A DNA stretch of 64,000 nt from Alphaproteobacteria bacterium. GTDB taxonomy: Bacteria > Pseudomonadota > Alphaproteobacteria > CACIAM-22H2. A model generated the notes under the pieces. It made no database searches. It saw only the letters and a list, made by a program, of their open reading frames with translations, and was not told the origin of the DNA. Of this stretch, positions 1-10,314 are shown piece after piece. The stretch lies in the NCBI GenBank assembly GCA_016124335.1, contig WGNX01000009.1, forward strand, positions 165,658 through 229,657, given 5' to 3'. How positions within the stretch are numbered: the first letter of the stretch is position 1; every line of letters starts with the position of its first letter. Made by a program: the position numbers and the translations under genes.

Positions 1-933
1 GCCTGCCGGCAGGCCGACCGCGTCGAAATGCCGACGCACGCGGATCGCGTCGGCCGACGGGCACAACCCGAGCCGAACCGAAAGATCGAAGGCCATGCGC
101 ATGCCGATGGCGACGGCTTCGCCATGCAGCAATTCGGGCCCGAAGCCCGTTTCGGCTTCGAGCGCATGGCCGAACGTGTGGCCGAGATTGAGCAGGGCCC
201 GCACGCCGTTCTCGCGCTCGTCGGCCGCAACGATGCGCGCCTTGGCGCGGCACGAGACGGCAACTGCATGGGCGCGCGCACCGGCATCGCCCGCAAGCAT
301 CGCGGCGGCGTTCCCTTCGCACCAGGCGAAAAACTCCGGCTCGTCGATCAGGCCGTATTTCACGACTTCGGCGTAACCCGCCATCAGCTCGCGCGGCGGC
401 AGCGTACCAAGCGTGGCGAGATCGCACAGCACCAGCCGCGGCTGGTGAAAGGCACCGATCAGGTTCTTGCCGTGGCGCGTGTTGACACCGGTCTTGCCGC
501 CAACCGAACTGTCGACCTGCGCCAGCAGCGTCGTCGGGCACTGGACGAAATCGACGCCGCGCAGCAGCAAGGCGGCCGCGACGCCGGTCATGTCGCCCAC
601 GACGCCGCCGCCCAGCGCCACCAGAATGTCGCCGCGTTCGGGCCGGCGTTCGAGCATGCGGTCGATGAGGATGCCAAGATGCGCGAAATCCTTGGTGCCC
701 TCGCCCGGCGCCTGAAGGAACGTCTCGATCGCGATGCCCGCTTTTTTCAGGCCCGCCTCGAGCCGCGCCAAGTGTGCGGCCGCGACGGTGGTATCCGAAA
801 CGACGAACGCACGCCGCACCGGGCGCACGGCCTTGATCGCTTCGCCCGCCGTTTCCAGAAGGCCGTCGCCGATCAGGATGTCGTAACCGCGCGTATCGAG
901 ATCGACGCGCACGCGTTCGAGCGGCTGGTTCAT
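1..933 (-). CDS. aroB: 3-dehydroquinate synthase (partial, C-terminus beyond window)
   Basis: AroB converts DAHP to 3-dehydroquinate, the second step of the shikimate pathway, using NAD and a divalent metal in the cytoplasm. The minus-strand frame opens at an ATG at 933 and stays open to the window edge. It shows the family landmarks [10 protein letters not shown] (NAD-binding loop), [14 protein letters not shown] (substrate/NAD pocket) and the metal-ligand motifs NLGHTFGHA and HGEAVA. About 311 residues are present of a usual 360-380, so only the extreme C-terminus is missing. The start codon overlaps the aroK stop as ATGA, so the two genes are probably translationally coupled in the common aroK-aroB order. 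Identification is seen directly in the sequence. Confidence 0.95.
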   Translation of the reverse strand, partial: MNQPLERVRVDLDTRGYDILIGDGLLETAGEAIKAVRPVRRAFVVSDTTVAAAHLARLEAGLKKAGIAIETFLQAPGEGTKDFAHLGILIDRMLERRPERGDILVALGGGVVGDMTGVAAALLLRGVDFVQCPTTLLAQVDSSVGGKTGVNTRHGKNLIGAFHQPRLVLCDLATLGTLPPRELMAGYAEVVKYGLIDEPEFFAWCEGNAAAMLAGDAGARAHAVAVSCRAKARIVAADERENGVRALLNLGHTFGHALEAETGFGPELLHGEAVAIGMRMAFDLSVRLGLCPSADAIRVRRHFDAVGLPAG

Positions 934-1523
934 GCGCGCCTCGATGCGTCGAGATGGCGGCGGACGGCGTCGAGCACGCGCGCGGCCGTTTCGTCGGCCG
1001 GCGCTTCGAGCGATTGGACGTGGATATCGGCTTCGGCGTACACGGGATAGCGGACTTTCATCAGGTTCGAGAGGATTTCGCGCGGTTCGCCGCTGTTGAG
1101 AAGCGGGCGGTTCGTGCGCCGGGCCGTGCGGCGGACCAGCGTGTCGAGATCGGCCTTGAGCCAGATCGAAAGCCCCTTGGCGCGGATCGCGGCCCGCGTC
1201 TCGGGATCCATGAAGGCCCCGCCGCCTGTCGCAAGCACGCAACGATGGCCCGCCAGCAGGCGGGCGATCACGCGCCGCTCGCCGTCGCGGAATGCCGGCT
1301 CGCCATAGCGCTGGAAAATCTCCGGGATCGAGCAGCCCGCCGCCTGCTCGATTTCCTTGTCGGTATCGACGAACGGCAGGCCGAGGCTTGCCGCAAGCCG
1401 CTTGCCGATCGCCGTCTTGCCGGCCCCCATCAGGCCAACCATGACGATCGACCGATCCGGCAACGGCAACCCCACCGCGACCGCCGGGGCCTCCGGCAGT
1501 TCGTTTTGGCTCGCATCGATCAT
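930..1523 (-). CDS. aroK: Shikimate kinase
   Basis: AroK phosphorylates shikimate with ATP in aromatic amino acid synthesis. The 197-residue protein has a P-loop GLMGAGKT at residues 30-37, the shikimate-binding acidic motif FVDTD near residue 51, the conserved FRDGE segment and the central ATGGGAF glycine motif, followed by the RTNRPLL lid region. About 24 residues precede the usual start of the fold, so a shorter start at the internal Met near residue 28 cannot be excluded, but it would cut too close to the P-loop. Its stop overlaps the aroB start by four bases. The upstream 170 bases to the divergent small gene at 1698 must hold promoters for both directions. Confidence 0.95.
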   Translation of the reverse strand: MIDASQNELPEAPAVAVGLPLPDRSIVMVGLMGAGKTAIGKRLAASLGLPFVDTDKEIEQAAGCSIPEIFQRYGEPAFRDGERRVIARLLAGHRCVLATGGGAFMDPETRAAIRAKGLSIWLKADLDTLVRRTARRTNRPLLNSGEPREILSNLMKVRYPVYAEADIHVQSLEAPADETAARVLDAVRRHLDASRRA

Positions 1524-1697
1524 GCGGCTAGGCGCGGCGCGCGGGCCGTCGTCCGGTCTGACCGGGACGGGCCGATGGCTCGCCTTTCCTCTTGCGCGGA
1601 CGCGTCATAAACCGGAGTGTAGCAAAGCGCGTCCCGACTCGCACGAGCACCTGCGCGCGCGCCATGTTTCACTTGAATTACAAGGACTTGCCTGGAA

Positions 1698-1838
1698 ATG
1701 CGCCGTCTGTTCACGCTGGCTCTCGTCGGCCTTCTGGTCGCCGTGGCCGGCCTTGCCGCGTACCTCTCCACGTGGGACATCCCCGCGCCCACCGCGCATA
1801 TCGAGAAGATCATCCCAAATGAACGGCTGCCGCGCTAA
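1698..1838 (+). CDS. Small single-span membrane or secreted protein (46 aa)
   Basis: This 46-codon frame starts at ATG 1698 and ends at TAA 1836-1838, overlapping the start of the next gene by 20 bases in another frame. The peptide has two N-terminal arginines, then a strongly hydrophobic stretch at about residues 4-22 and a polar tail with proline and glutamate. This fits either one transmembrane helix or a signal peptide with a short mature part. The overlap suggests coupled translation with the exported protein at 1819. I do not recognise a family. It is too short for most gene finders, so support rests on the hydrophobic pattern, the start and stop placement and the coupling. Confidence 0.55.
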   Translation: MRRLFTLALVGLLVAVAGLAAYLSTWDIPAPTAHIEKIIPNERLPR

Positions 1839-3606
1839 GGCGATCTCCGGCGCGCTGGCGCTGCTCGCGGCCGCGTACGCCGGCCCGGGGCTCGCGCAAA
1901 CGACGCCGACACTGCTGTTGCCGCCTTCGCGCGAGGCGCGGCCCGCCGCCCCGCAAACAGAGCCCGAAAGACCCGCTGCGAGCACACCGGCGCTGCCCGG
2001 ACCGGCCGGCATCGAAATCGAGAACGCGCAGCCGCTCGACACCGAAGGCCTCGGCCTGATCGATGCGGCCAATGGCGGCCTGTCGGCTGATACGTGGGCG
2101 GCAAGCAACCGCACGTTCGTCGAGCGGATCGTGCGCGAGCTTCCCGCCCCCATCGCCTCGATGCCCGCACGTGCGCTTGCCTTGCGCGTTCTCGAAACGA
2201 CGGCTGCCGCACCCTCCGGTCCCAAGGGTGCCAATTTCGCTGCCTTGCGCGCGCTGAAGCTGCGCCAACTCGGCGAGATCGCCCTCGCCTCCAACCTCGC
2301 CAGCCTGATCCCCCAACGCAACGGCGACGAAAACCTGCTGCGCGTGCTGATCGACGAGGCTTGGCTGGCGGACGACGACGAGCGTGCGTGCAATCTCGTC
2401 CGCGACGCACTTGGCGTTTCGAAAAGCCCGGACTTCCAGAAGGCGCTGATGTTCTGCCAGGCGCTTTCCGGCGACCAGACGCGCGTCCAGCTCGGCCTTG
2501 CGATGCTGCGCGATCAGGGCGTGCCGGAAGACGCCGCCTTCGTCACGCTCCTGTTTGCGGTCGGCGGCGACGGCAAGGGCGTCAAGATCGACGGTCTTCG
2601 CGATGCGACACCCCTGACCATCGCCATGCTGCGCGCGGCGAAAGTCGCTCCGCCGCCCGATGTCGCGGCGACGAACGACCCGGCGGTTCTTGCCAATCTC
2701 GCGGCAGGCGACGACGGCACGCCCGAATTCCGCCTGGCCGCCGCCGAACGAGCGGAAGCCTTCGGCGCGATCGACCCGCAGATGCTTGCCACGCTCTACG
2801 CCGATTTCGAGCTGACACCTGCGCAAGTCGCCGATGCGGCGAATTTCGCCCGCAAGGACGGCGGCCCGAAGGGCCGTGCCGCCCTGTTCAAGGCAGCTCA
2901 GGCGGCAAGCGCGCCGGCCGAACGGCTCGCCGCACTCCAGCGGCTGTGGCAGTTCGGGCGTGAACGCGGCGGCTATGCCACGCTCGCGCGCGTCGGCGTC
3001 ACGCTGCTTTCGGACGTTCCGGCAGGGCCGGATTACGTGGCCTATTCCGCAGACGTCGCCCGTGCGTTGCTGATGGCCGGGCACGAGGACGAGGCGCTGG
3101 GATGGATGCGCTTTGCGCGTGCCGCCCAGGCAGCCGGCGACGAAAAGGCCGAGGCGGTCACCGCCGGCTTCTGGATGCTCGCCTCGCTCGGCGGCCTCAA
3201 TTGGGATGGCGCACGCGACCCCGGCAGGCTCGAAGCCTGGCGCAAATCGATCGAGGCCAGTGCGCCGCAGACCGCCCCCGCGCGTGCAGCACTCGCGACG
3301 ACGCTGCTGGCCGGGCTTGGCATGCTGCCGCCGGGCGGCACCATCGTTGCCACGACACAGGCCCCGTTCGAGCGTCTGAGCGTGCCGATGCCCAGCCCCG
3401 TGCTGTGGACGAGCCTGCACGAAGCCGCCGTCGCCGGCCGGCCGGCCGAGGCGGCCCTTCTGGCCGTTCACCTGCTGGGGGTCGAGGGGGCGGCAGGTGC
3501 AAGCCCCTATACGATGCTTGCGGTGCTCGACGGGTTGCGTGCCGTCGGCTTCGAGCAGGCCGCGCGCCGGCTGGCGCTCGAGTCCGCGATCGCTTCGGGG
3601 CTCTAG
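1819..3606 (+). CDS. Large exported alpha-helical protein of unknown function
   Basis: The protein has 595 residues. The ATG at 1819 gives a signal peptide of about 27 residues (basic start, hydrophobic core, cleavage near GLAQ). A proline/alanine/glutamate-rich linker follows to about residue 70, then a long Ala/Leu-rich helical region reminiscent of tetratricopeptide-type or solenoid repeats, without a clean repeat consensus. It is therefore probably periplasmic. It sits between aroK (divergent) and xerD, whose start follows after three bases, so it may share a transcript with xerD. I cannot assign a function. Similar conserved hypothetical proteins beside xerD are, as far as I recall, found in other Rhodospirillales-type genomes. 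Confidence 0.75.
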   Translation: MNGCRAKAISGALALLAAAYAGPGLAQTTPTLLLPPSREARPAAPQTEPERPAASTPALPGPAGIEIENAQPLDTEGLGLIDAANGGLSADTWAASNRTFVERIVRELPAPIASMPARALALRVLETTAAAPSGPKGANFAALRALKLRQLGEIALASNLASLIPQRNGDENLLRVLIDEAWLADDDERACNLVRDALGVSKSPDFQKALMFCQALSGDQTRVQLGLAMLRDQGVPEDAAFVTLLFAVGGDGKGVKIDGLRDATPLTIAMLRAAKVAPPPDVAATNDPAVLANLAAGDDGTPEFRLAAAERAEAFGAIDPQMLATLYADFELTPAQVADAANFARKDGGPKGRAALFKAAQAASAPAERLAALQRLWQFGRERGGYATLARVGVTLLSDVPAGPDYVAYSADVARALLMAGHEDEALGWMRFARAAQAAGDEKAEAVTAGFWMLASLGGLNWDGARDPGRLEAWRKSIEASAPQTAPARAALATTLLAGLGMLPPGGTIVATTQAPFERLSVPMPSPVLWTSLHEAAVAGRPAEAALLAVHLLGVEGAAGASPYTMLAVLDGLRAVGFEQAARRLALESAIASGL

Positions 3607-3609
3607 TCG

Positions 3610-4548
3610 ATGGCGCGCGGCCGGCCCACCCGCGCGCGCATCGAACTTTCCGCCGCCGCGGAAAGCTTCATCGAGATGCTTCGGGCCGAGCGCAACGCCT
3701 CGGCAAATACCGAGCGCGCCTACCGGACCGATATCGAAGACTATGAAAAGTTCCTGTCCAAGCGCGGCACCGCGCTGGTGAAGGCCGATGCCGTTGCGGC
3801 GCGCGCCTATATGCGCCGCCTTGCCGAGGCCGGCCTTGCCCCGCGCAGCGCGGCACGGCGGCTGTCGGCGTTGCGCCAGCTGCACCGCTTCCTCGTCTCC
3901 GAAGGGGTGCGCGCCGACGATCCGCTGGCCACGCTCGATGCGCCTCGCGTGGGCCGCGCCCTGCCCAAGATCCTTTCGGAAGAAGAGGTGGGCGCGCTCC
4001 TCGCGGCCGCACATGCGGGCAAGGGGGTCGAGGGTGCGCGCATCGCCTGCATCGTCGAAATCCTCTATTCGAGCGGGCTACGCGTCTCCGAGCTGGCCGG
4101 GCTCAGGCTTGGCGCCCTTTCGCGCGACGGGCGCTTCCTGATCGTGCGCGGCAAAGGCGACAAGGAACGCCTTGTCCCGCTGTCCCCGCCCGCACGCGAG
4201 GCGATCGAGGCCTGGCTTGTCGCGCGCAAGGCCGACCCGAATGCCGCGAAATCGCGCAACCTTTTCCCGACCGGGGCGGCCGCAGGCCACATCACGCCCG
4301 CGCGCATCGCCCAGCTGCTGAAAGAACTGGCGGTGAAAGCCGGGATCGAGCCGCGCCGGCTTTCGCCGCACGTCTTGCGCCATGCCTTCGCAAGCCATCT
4401 CGTCGATCGCGGGGCCGACCTGCGCGCGGTCCAGCAGATGCTTGGACATGCCGATATCGCGACCACCCAGATCTATACGCATGTGGGCGGCGAGCGGCTG
4501 AAACGCATCGTTGCCACGCACCATCCGCTTGCCCGCCGCAAATACTAG
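3610..4548 (+). CDS. xerD: Site-specific tyrosine recombinase XerD-like
   Basis: This 312-residue protein resolves chromosome dimers at dif together with XerC and FtsK. An N-terminal SAM-like core-binding domain (about residues 12-105) is followed by the catalytic domain with the full set of active-site residues: Arg158 (SSGLRVSEL), Lys182 in the beta-hairpin, His254 and Arg257 (SPHVLRHAFA), His280 (QQMLGHAD) and nucleophile Tyr289 (TTQIYTHV). It ends soon after the helix carrying Tyr, as Xer proteins do. It lies three bases downstream of the exported protein gene. XerD rather than XerC is chosen from overall resemblance (HVLRHAFASHLV); a second Xer gene outside the window would settle this. 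It is a housekeeping gene and no sign of an integrative element was found nearby. Confidence 0.88.
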   Translation: MARGRPTRARIELSAAAESFIEMLRAERNASANTERAYRTDIEDYEKFLSKRGTALVKADAVAARAYMRRLAEAGLAPRSAARRLSALRQLHRFLVSEGVRADDPLATLDAPRVGRALPKILSEEEVGALLAAAHAGKGVEGARIACIVEILYSSGLRVSELAGLRLGALSRDGRFLIVRGKGDKERLVPLSPPAREAIEAWLVARKADPNAAKSRNLFPTGAAAGHITPARIAQLLKELAVKAGIEPRRLSPHVLRHAFASHLVDRGADLRAVQQMLGHADIATTQIYTHVGGERLKRIVATHHPLARRKY

Positions 4549-4613
4549 GGGCTAGATGGAAGAACGAGGCTCCGGTTAAGCTCTAGTCCCGATTTCGCAA
4601 GGAAAACCCGCAC

Positions 4614-6584
4614 ATGGCCGCGAAGAAGAAGCCCGCAAAGAAAGCCCCCGCCAAGAAGCCCGCGAAGAAGCCGGCGCCCAAGAAGGCAGCCGCTTCCAGG
4701 CCCGCGGCCAAAAAGGCGCCCGCAAAGAAGCCTGTCGCGAAAAAGGCCGTCGCCAAGAAGCCGGCCGCCAAGCCGATGCCAAAGCCGGCGCCCAAGCCCG
4801 CCGCAAAGAAGCCCGTACCGGCCGCAAAGCCAGTTGCCGTCGCCAAGCCCGCGCCGGTGGCGAAGGCTGCGGCACCGGCCAAGCCCGCACCTGTCGCCAA
4901 GCCGGTCGTCGCGGCCCCGCCCCCGCCGCCCAAGCCGGCACCCAAGCTGCCGGTCAAGGGCCCCGGCGGCACGACGCTGCCCGATGACGGCGTGAAGCTC
5001 GACGCGAAGGTGACGCCCGACCAGCTTGCGATCCTGACGCCGGAGGCGATCGCCTTCGTCGTCGAACTGGAGCGCAAGTTCGGCCAGCGCCGGCACGACC
5101 TGCTGGCCCTGCGTGCCGAGCGCCAGAAGCGCCTTGATGCCGGCGAGAAGCCGGATTTCCTGCCGCAGACGCGCTCGGTGCGCGAAGGCGACTGGACCGT
5201 GGCGCCGCTGCCCAAGGACATCCTCGACCGCCGCGTGGAGATCACCGGGCCGGTCGACCGCAAGATGGTCATCAACGCGCTCAACTCCGGCGCCAACGTC
5301 TTCATGGCCGATTTCGAAGACGCCTCGACGCCGACCTGGGCGAATCTGATCGAGGGTCAGGCGAACCTGCGCGATGCCAATGCCGGCTCGATCTCGTTCA
5401 ACGATCCGAAATCGGGCAAGAGCTACAAGCTCAACCCCAAGCACGCCGTGCTGTTCGTGCGGCCGCGCGGCTGGGCGCTGCCCGAGAAGCACCTCATCGT
5501 CGACGGGCGGCCGATGTCCGGCGCGCTGTTCGATTTCGGCCTCTACTTCTTCCATAACGTGAAGCAGATGACGAAGAAGGGCACCGCGCCCTATTTCTAT
5601 CTGCCGAAGATGGAAAGCCATCTCGAGGCGCGCCTGTGGAACGACGTGTTCGTCCACGCGCAGGAGAAGCTCGGCGTCAAGCGCGGCACGATCAAGGCGA
5701 CGGTGCTGATCGAGACGATTCTCGCGACGTTCGAGATGGACGAGATCCTCTACGAACTGCGCGAGCATTCGGCAGGCCTCAATTGCGGCCGCTGGGATTA
5801 CATCTTCAGCTTCATCAAGAAGTTCGCCGAACAGCCCAACTTCCTGATGCCCGACCGCGCGCAGGTGACGATGACCTCGCACTTCATGCGTTCGTACAGC
5901 CAGCTGCTGATCAAGACCTGCCATCGCCGCAACGTGCACGCGATGGGTGGCATGGCCGCGCAGATCCCGATCAAGGACAACCCCGCCGCCAACGACGCCG
6001 CGATGGCGAAGGTGCGCGCCGACAAGGACCGCGAGGCCTCCGACGGCCACGACGGCACCTGGGTTGCCCATCCGGGGCTCGTTCCCATCGCCAAGGCGGT
6101 GTTCGACGAGAAGATGAAGGACGCCAACCAGATCGCGCGCAAACGCCAGGACGTGCATGTCGTGGCGGCCGACCTGCTGCAGGTGCCCGCCGGCACGCTC
6201 AGCGAGGCGGGCCTGCGTCAGAACTGCGCGGTCGGCATCGGCTATATCGAGGCGTGGCTGCGCGGGCTTGGCTGCGTGCCGCTCTACAACCTCATGGAAG
6301 ACGCCGCGACCGCCGAAATCAGCCGCGCGCAGGTGTGGCAGCAGATCCATCACGGAGCGGCGCTGGAAGACGGGCGCATCGTCGACAAGGCGATGGTGCG
6401 CAAGGTCGTCGACGAGGAGCTTGAGAAGATCAAGAAGCTGGTCGGCGCCGAACGCTTCGGCAAGGGCCGCTACAAGGAAGCGGCCAAGATGTTCCTCGAC
6501 ATGTGCGAGGCCGAGCGCTTCCCCGAGTTCCTGACGCTGCCGGCCTACGACTGGATCATCGCGAACGAAGCGAAGATCGGCTGA
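4614..6584 (+). CDS. aceB: Malate synthase A with long lysine-rich N-terminal extension
   Basis: Malate synthase condenses glyoxylate with acetyl-CoA to malate. The protein has 656 residues. Residues 1 to about 115 consist almost only of Lys, Ala, Pro and Val in repeats such as PAKKAPAKK, like histone H1 tails. The enzyme proper (about residues 128-656) matches malate synthase A in length and motifs: FMADFEDASTPTW, VLFVRPRGW with the catalytic Arg, AAQIPIKDNPAAND, the catalytic Asp in DGHDGTWVAHPG, and LMEDAATAEISRAQVWQ. The start ATG at 4614 is preceded by AAGGAAAA about ten bases upstream. No internal start sits between the tail and the domain that would obviously remove the tail. The extension is not part of the family and is unexplained. 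Malyl-CoA lyase at 10.3 kb acts on the same metabolites. Confidence 0.93.
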   Translation: MAAKKKPAKKAPAKKPAKKPAPKKAAASRPAAKKAPAKKPVAKKAVAKKPAAKPMPKPAPKPAAKKPVPAAKPVAVAKPAPVAKAAAPAKPAPVAKPVVAAPPPPPKPAPKLPVKGPGGTTLPDDGVKLDAKVTPDQLAILTPEAIAFVVELERKFGQRRHDLLALRAERQKRLDAGEKPDFLPQTRSVREGDWTVAPLPKDILDRRVEITGPVDRKMVINALNSGANVFMADFEDASTPTWANLIEGQANLRDANAGSISFNDPKSGKSYKLNPKHAVLFVRPRGWALPEKHLIVDGRPMSGALFDFGLYFFHNVKQMTKKGTAPYFYLPKMESHLEARLWNDVFVHAQEKLGVKRGTIKATVLIETILATFEMDEILYELREHSAGLNCGRWDYIFSFIKKFAEQPNFLMPDRAQVTMTSHFMRSYSQLLIKTCHRRNVHAMGGMAAQIPIKDNPAANDAAMAKVRADKDREASDGHDGTWVAHPGLVPIAKAVFDEKMKDANQIARKRQDVHVVAADLLQVPAGTLSEAGLRQNCAVGIGYIEAWLRGLGCVPLYNLMEDAATAEISRAQVWQQIHHGAALEDGRIVDKAMVRKVVDEELEKIKKLVGAERFGKGRYKEAAKMFLDMCEAERFPEFLTLPAYDWIIANEAKIG

Positions 6585-6591
6585 AGCCCGA

Positions 6592-7373
<782 letters not shown>

Positions 7374-7374
<1 letters not shown>

Positions 7375-8489
7375 CAGCGCACCCCCATCACGCGCCGGCG
7401 CACGGCGTTGTTGAACAGCACCGCGACAAGCAGCATCCCGCCGAGGAACACGAGGTACCAGTCCTGGTCGATGTCGGTATAGGCAAGGCCGATGGCGACC
7501 ATGCCGAACAGGATCGAGCCGAAAAACGCGCCGATCGCCGAGCCGTAGCCACCGGTCAGCAGGCAGCCGCCGATGACGGCGGCGATGATCGCCTCGAATT
7601 CCTTCTGGAAGCCGCGCCGCGCATCGGTCGACCCCGTATCGACCACGGTGAGGATCGCGACGAGTGCCGCACAGCACGCCATGACAACGAAAAGGATCGT
7701 CTTCACCCGCGCCACGGGCACGCCGGAATTGCGCGCGGCCACCGGGTCGCCGCCGGCGGCGAAGATCCAGTTGCCGAAGCGCGTGCGCAGCAGCACCCAG
7801 GTCGCAAGTGCTGCAAGCGCCACGAACCACACGATCTCGACCGGCACGCCCTCGACGGTGGCCTTGCCGGTATCGAAGCGCGCGATGAAGCCCGCATCGA
7901 CGAGCCGGGTGAACAGGCCACGGAACGCGAGCCCCGAAAACGGCGCCAGCGCGAAATCCTGACCCAGCGCCTCGCGCACGCCACGCAGCTGGGTCGAGCC
8001 GCCGGTCGCCCATTTGAGACCCACAAGCGTCAGCCCGCGCAGGATGAAAAGCGAGGCGAGCGTCACGATGAAGGACGGCAGGCCCGTGCGGATGACGATC
8101 TGCGCGTTCGCAGCACCGATCGCCGCCGCCACGGCGAGCGTCACCAGGACAGCCGGAACGAACGACAGGTGAAGGACGACGATGCTTGCGCCGAACGCAA
8201 GGCCGGCGAATGCCACCATCGAGCCAAGCGAAAGATCGAATTCGCCCCCGATCATCAGCAGGGCCGCACCGATGGCAAGGATGCCGAGTTGGGCGGCAGG
8301 CGACAGGAAATTGAGGATGCCCGCGGCAGAGAACATCTGCTCGCGCGCGAAAAACGCGAAGAATGCGGTGACCAATGCCAGACCGGCGACGGCGCCCAGT
8401 TCCGGGCGCCGCATCAGGCGCGTGAGAAACGGAACCGCGCGCAGCCGGTCGTCGGAGCCGGCGCCCTTCGGCGCCGGCCCCCCGTTCAT
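7374..8489 (-). CDS. Sugar ABC transporter permease (RbsC/FrcC family)
   Basis: This 371-residue inner-membrane permease has about eight to ten hydrophobic segments beginning near residue 35. It includes the family stretch [17 protein letters not shown], the cytoplasmic-loop signature [17 protein letters not shown] and the late [15 protein letters not shown] stretch, all typical of the BPD_transp_2 group of carbohydrate permeases. The start ATG at 8489 lies two bases after the stop of the binding-protein gene, and the stop overlaps the ATPase start, so the three genes form one operon (binding protein, permease, ATPase). The periplasmic loop between residues about 190 and 225 is longer than in RbsC, as in FrcC-like permeases. 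The transported sugar is unknown. Confidence 0.9.
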
Positions 8490-8491
8490 GC

Positions 8492-9415
8492 TCAACGGAT
8501 GCCCTTCGCCGAAAGCTCGACGACCTGGGCGGCTTTCTCCTTGGTGATGAGGTTGGGGCCCGAAGGCACGTTGCCGCCGGGGATCAGGCCGTAGCGCTTG
8601 TAGTTCGCGAGGAACACGACCGGCAGGTAACCCTGCAGGTATTGCTGCTGGTCGATCGCGAAGGCCGCCGTGCCGGCCGAAACGGCCTTGAGGTAGTTGG
8701 CCGAAAGATCGAACGAGCCGATGCGCACCTTGCCGTTGCGACCGGCGGCTTCCACCGCCGCGACGGCGGGCTCGCCCACGGTCGATGCGCCAAGGCACAT
8801 CACCGTGTCGACGGCGGCATCCGATTCAAGCGCCGCGCGGATCTTCGCCTTGACGTCGGCCGGGTCGATCGACGTGGGCAGCACGCGCACCGCGCCGCCG
8901 AACCCTTCGGTGAAGCCCTTGCAGCGCAGGTCGAGCGCCACGTTGCCGACCTCCTGGTTGACGCAGATCGCCTTCTTGCCGCCCAGCGCCTTCATCTTCT
9001 CGCCGGCGGCCTTGCCGGCGTCGAATTCGTCCTGGCCCACATGCAGGAGCGCGCCCAGCTTGCGCGACACGTCGGAGCCCGAGTTCATCGAGATGACCGG
9101 GATGCCCGCCGCGACCGCCTTGCCGATGGCCGGCGCCAGCGCCGATGCGTCGGGGATCGACACGATGATCCCGTCGGGCCGCTGGTTGACCGCCGCTTCG
9201 ATGAGCTTGGCCATCGCGACCATGTCGAAGGTTTCCGGCGCGCGATATTCGGCGTGCACGTTCATGTCCTTGGCGGCCTGCTGGACGCCGTTCTTCACCA
9301 CCGACCAGAACGGGTCGGAGGCCTGCCCGTGGCTCACCACGATGAGGTTCTGGGCGTTGACCGAACCGGCGAACATCGCCAGTGCCGTCGCAAATGCAAT
9401 CCGAAGCGCACGCAT
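8492..9415 (-). CDS. Periplasmic sugar-binding protein of ABC transporter
   Basis: This 307-residue protein binds the substrate in the periplasm and delivers it to the permease. It has a Sec signal peptide (residues 1-21, ending VNAQ) and the Peripla_BP_4 pattern: [16 protein letters not shown] near the start, [23 protein letters not shown] and [16 protein letters not shown] close to the end, all as in ribose/fructose/inositol-type binding proteins. A strong ribosome site GGGAGGAGAG precedes the ATG. It is the first gene of the three-gene transporter operon. The roughly 120 bases between it and the DUF1223 stop contain an AT-rich patch that may hold the promoter, but no clear consensus can be defended. 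No regulator or catabolic gene sits beside it, so the ligand stays open. Confidence 0.9.
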   Translation of the reverse strand: MRALRIAFATALAMFAGSVNAQNLIVVSHGQASDPFWSVVKNGVQQAAKDMNVHAEYRAPETFDMVAMAKLIEAAVNQRPDGIIVSIPDASALAPAIGKAVAAGIPVISMNSGSDVSRKLGALLHVGQDEFDAGKAAGEKMKALGGKKAICVNQEVGNVALDLRCKGFTEGFGGAVRVLPTSIDPADVKAKIRAALESDAAVDTVMCLGASTVGEPAVAAVEAAGRNGKVRIGSFDLSANYLKAVSAGTAAFAIDQQQYLQGYLPVVFLANYKRYGLIPGGNVPSGPNLITKEKAAQVVELSAKGIR

Positions 9416-9535
9416 CGTCGCTCTCCTCCCTGACGTTCATGAGCCGGCAGCCCTTCGGGCCTGCTCGGGTCGAGAACCCTAGAAGGTCGCGGACAACACG
9501 TTCAAGTAGTATAAAAAATGGATAACAAAACTTCC

Positions 9536-10228
9536 CTAGCCGGGCGGAAGAATCGCGGCGCCGAGAATGTGCCCGTCGTCGGCCTGAACGAGCACGGCGA
9601 AATCGAGCCCCTCGCGTGCGGGCACGCGCCAACTGCCGGGCGTTTCGCCGGCCGGTCCCAGCCGCTCGACCGAACGCACGATGTTCGCGTTCTTGAGCGT
9701 ACGTCCGCCGTTCTCACCGGCCACGACCCGCGTGACCGCCTCGCGCACGAACGTCACGAGGCTCACGTTCGCGCGCTGCGGTGCCTCCAGGCCCGCCACG
9801 CGCACGACCACCTCGCCGCCTTCGCGCACAAGGCTCGCCTCGACATGCCGCACCTTCTGCGCATTCTCGATCGCGCGCGCGAGCGCGCGGCGGTCCGAAC
9901 CGATCGCGTCGATCCGCCCGTCGACCACTGCCTGCGGGGTGTAGACAGTATTGAGCGACAAGGCGCGTGCGTAGGCGCGCTGGCGCGCCGTCGCGGCGGG
10001 CGAGGAGAACGGATCCTTCCAGCCGAGCCGGTCCCAGTAATCGACATGGAAGGACAGCGCCACGACGTCCTTCCGCCCCGCAAGTTCTTTCAGCAGCGCA
10101 TCGGCCGGCGGGCAGGAAGAACAGCCCTGCGATGTGAAAAGCTCGACCACGACAGGGCCCTCGGCAGCAGCAGGTACCGCGCCCAGGGCGGCGGCTCCGG
10201 CGAGGAGCCCGGCAATGAGGTTTCGCAT
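9536..10228 (-). CDS. DUF1223 thioredoxin-fold secreted protein
   Basis: This 230-residue protein begins with a signal peptide (about residues 1-23, cleavage after AAA). The mature part opens with VVELFTSQGCSSCPPAD, a CxxC pair at residues 36 and 39, as in the DUF1223 family of thioredoxin-like periplasmic proteins. DYWDRLGWKDPF and NTVYTPQAVVDG are further family blocks. A redox role is inferred from the fold and cysteine pair; the true function of DUF1223 is not known to me. The ATG at 10228 was preferred because it gives a proper signal peptide and avoids overlap with the divergent malyl-CoA lyase gene, although the frame is open further upstream. Confidence 0.85.
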   Translation of the reverse strand: MRNLIAGLLAGAAALGAVPAAAEGPVVVELFTSQGCSSCPPADALLKELAGRKDVVALSFHVDYWDRLGWKDPFSSPAATARQRAYARALSLNTVYTPQAVVDGRIDAIGSDRRALARAIENAQKVRHVEASLVREGGEVVVRVAGLEAPQRANVSLVTFVREAVTRVVAGENGGRTLKNANIVRSVERLGPAGETPGSWRVPAREGLDFAVLVQADDGHILGAAILPPG

Positions 10229-10314
10229 GCCCTCCGGTTCGCGGCCATCTGCCCCGGCGTTACGGCCCGTGCGGGTTGAATGTCGTGCCGAATGCGGCAA
10301 CACTCGGGTCCGCC

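Noticed and set aside
1810..4014. A 734-codon minus-strand frame opposite the exported protein and xerD.
   Set aside because: Its composition is that of a high-GC shadow, it overlaps two supported genes and has no motif.
3610..4548. The tyrosine recombinase as integrase of a mobile element.
   Set aside because: It matches XerD in length and motifs, sits in a housekeeping context, and no attachment repeats or cargo genes are visible.
4545..6353. A 602-codon minus-strand frame with a glycine/leucine-rich end opposite malate synthase.
   Set aside because: The repetitive end is the antisense image of the Lys/Ala/Pro tail; malate synthase on the other strand has all catalytic motifs.
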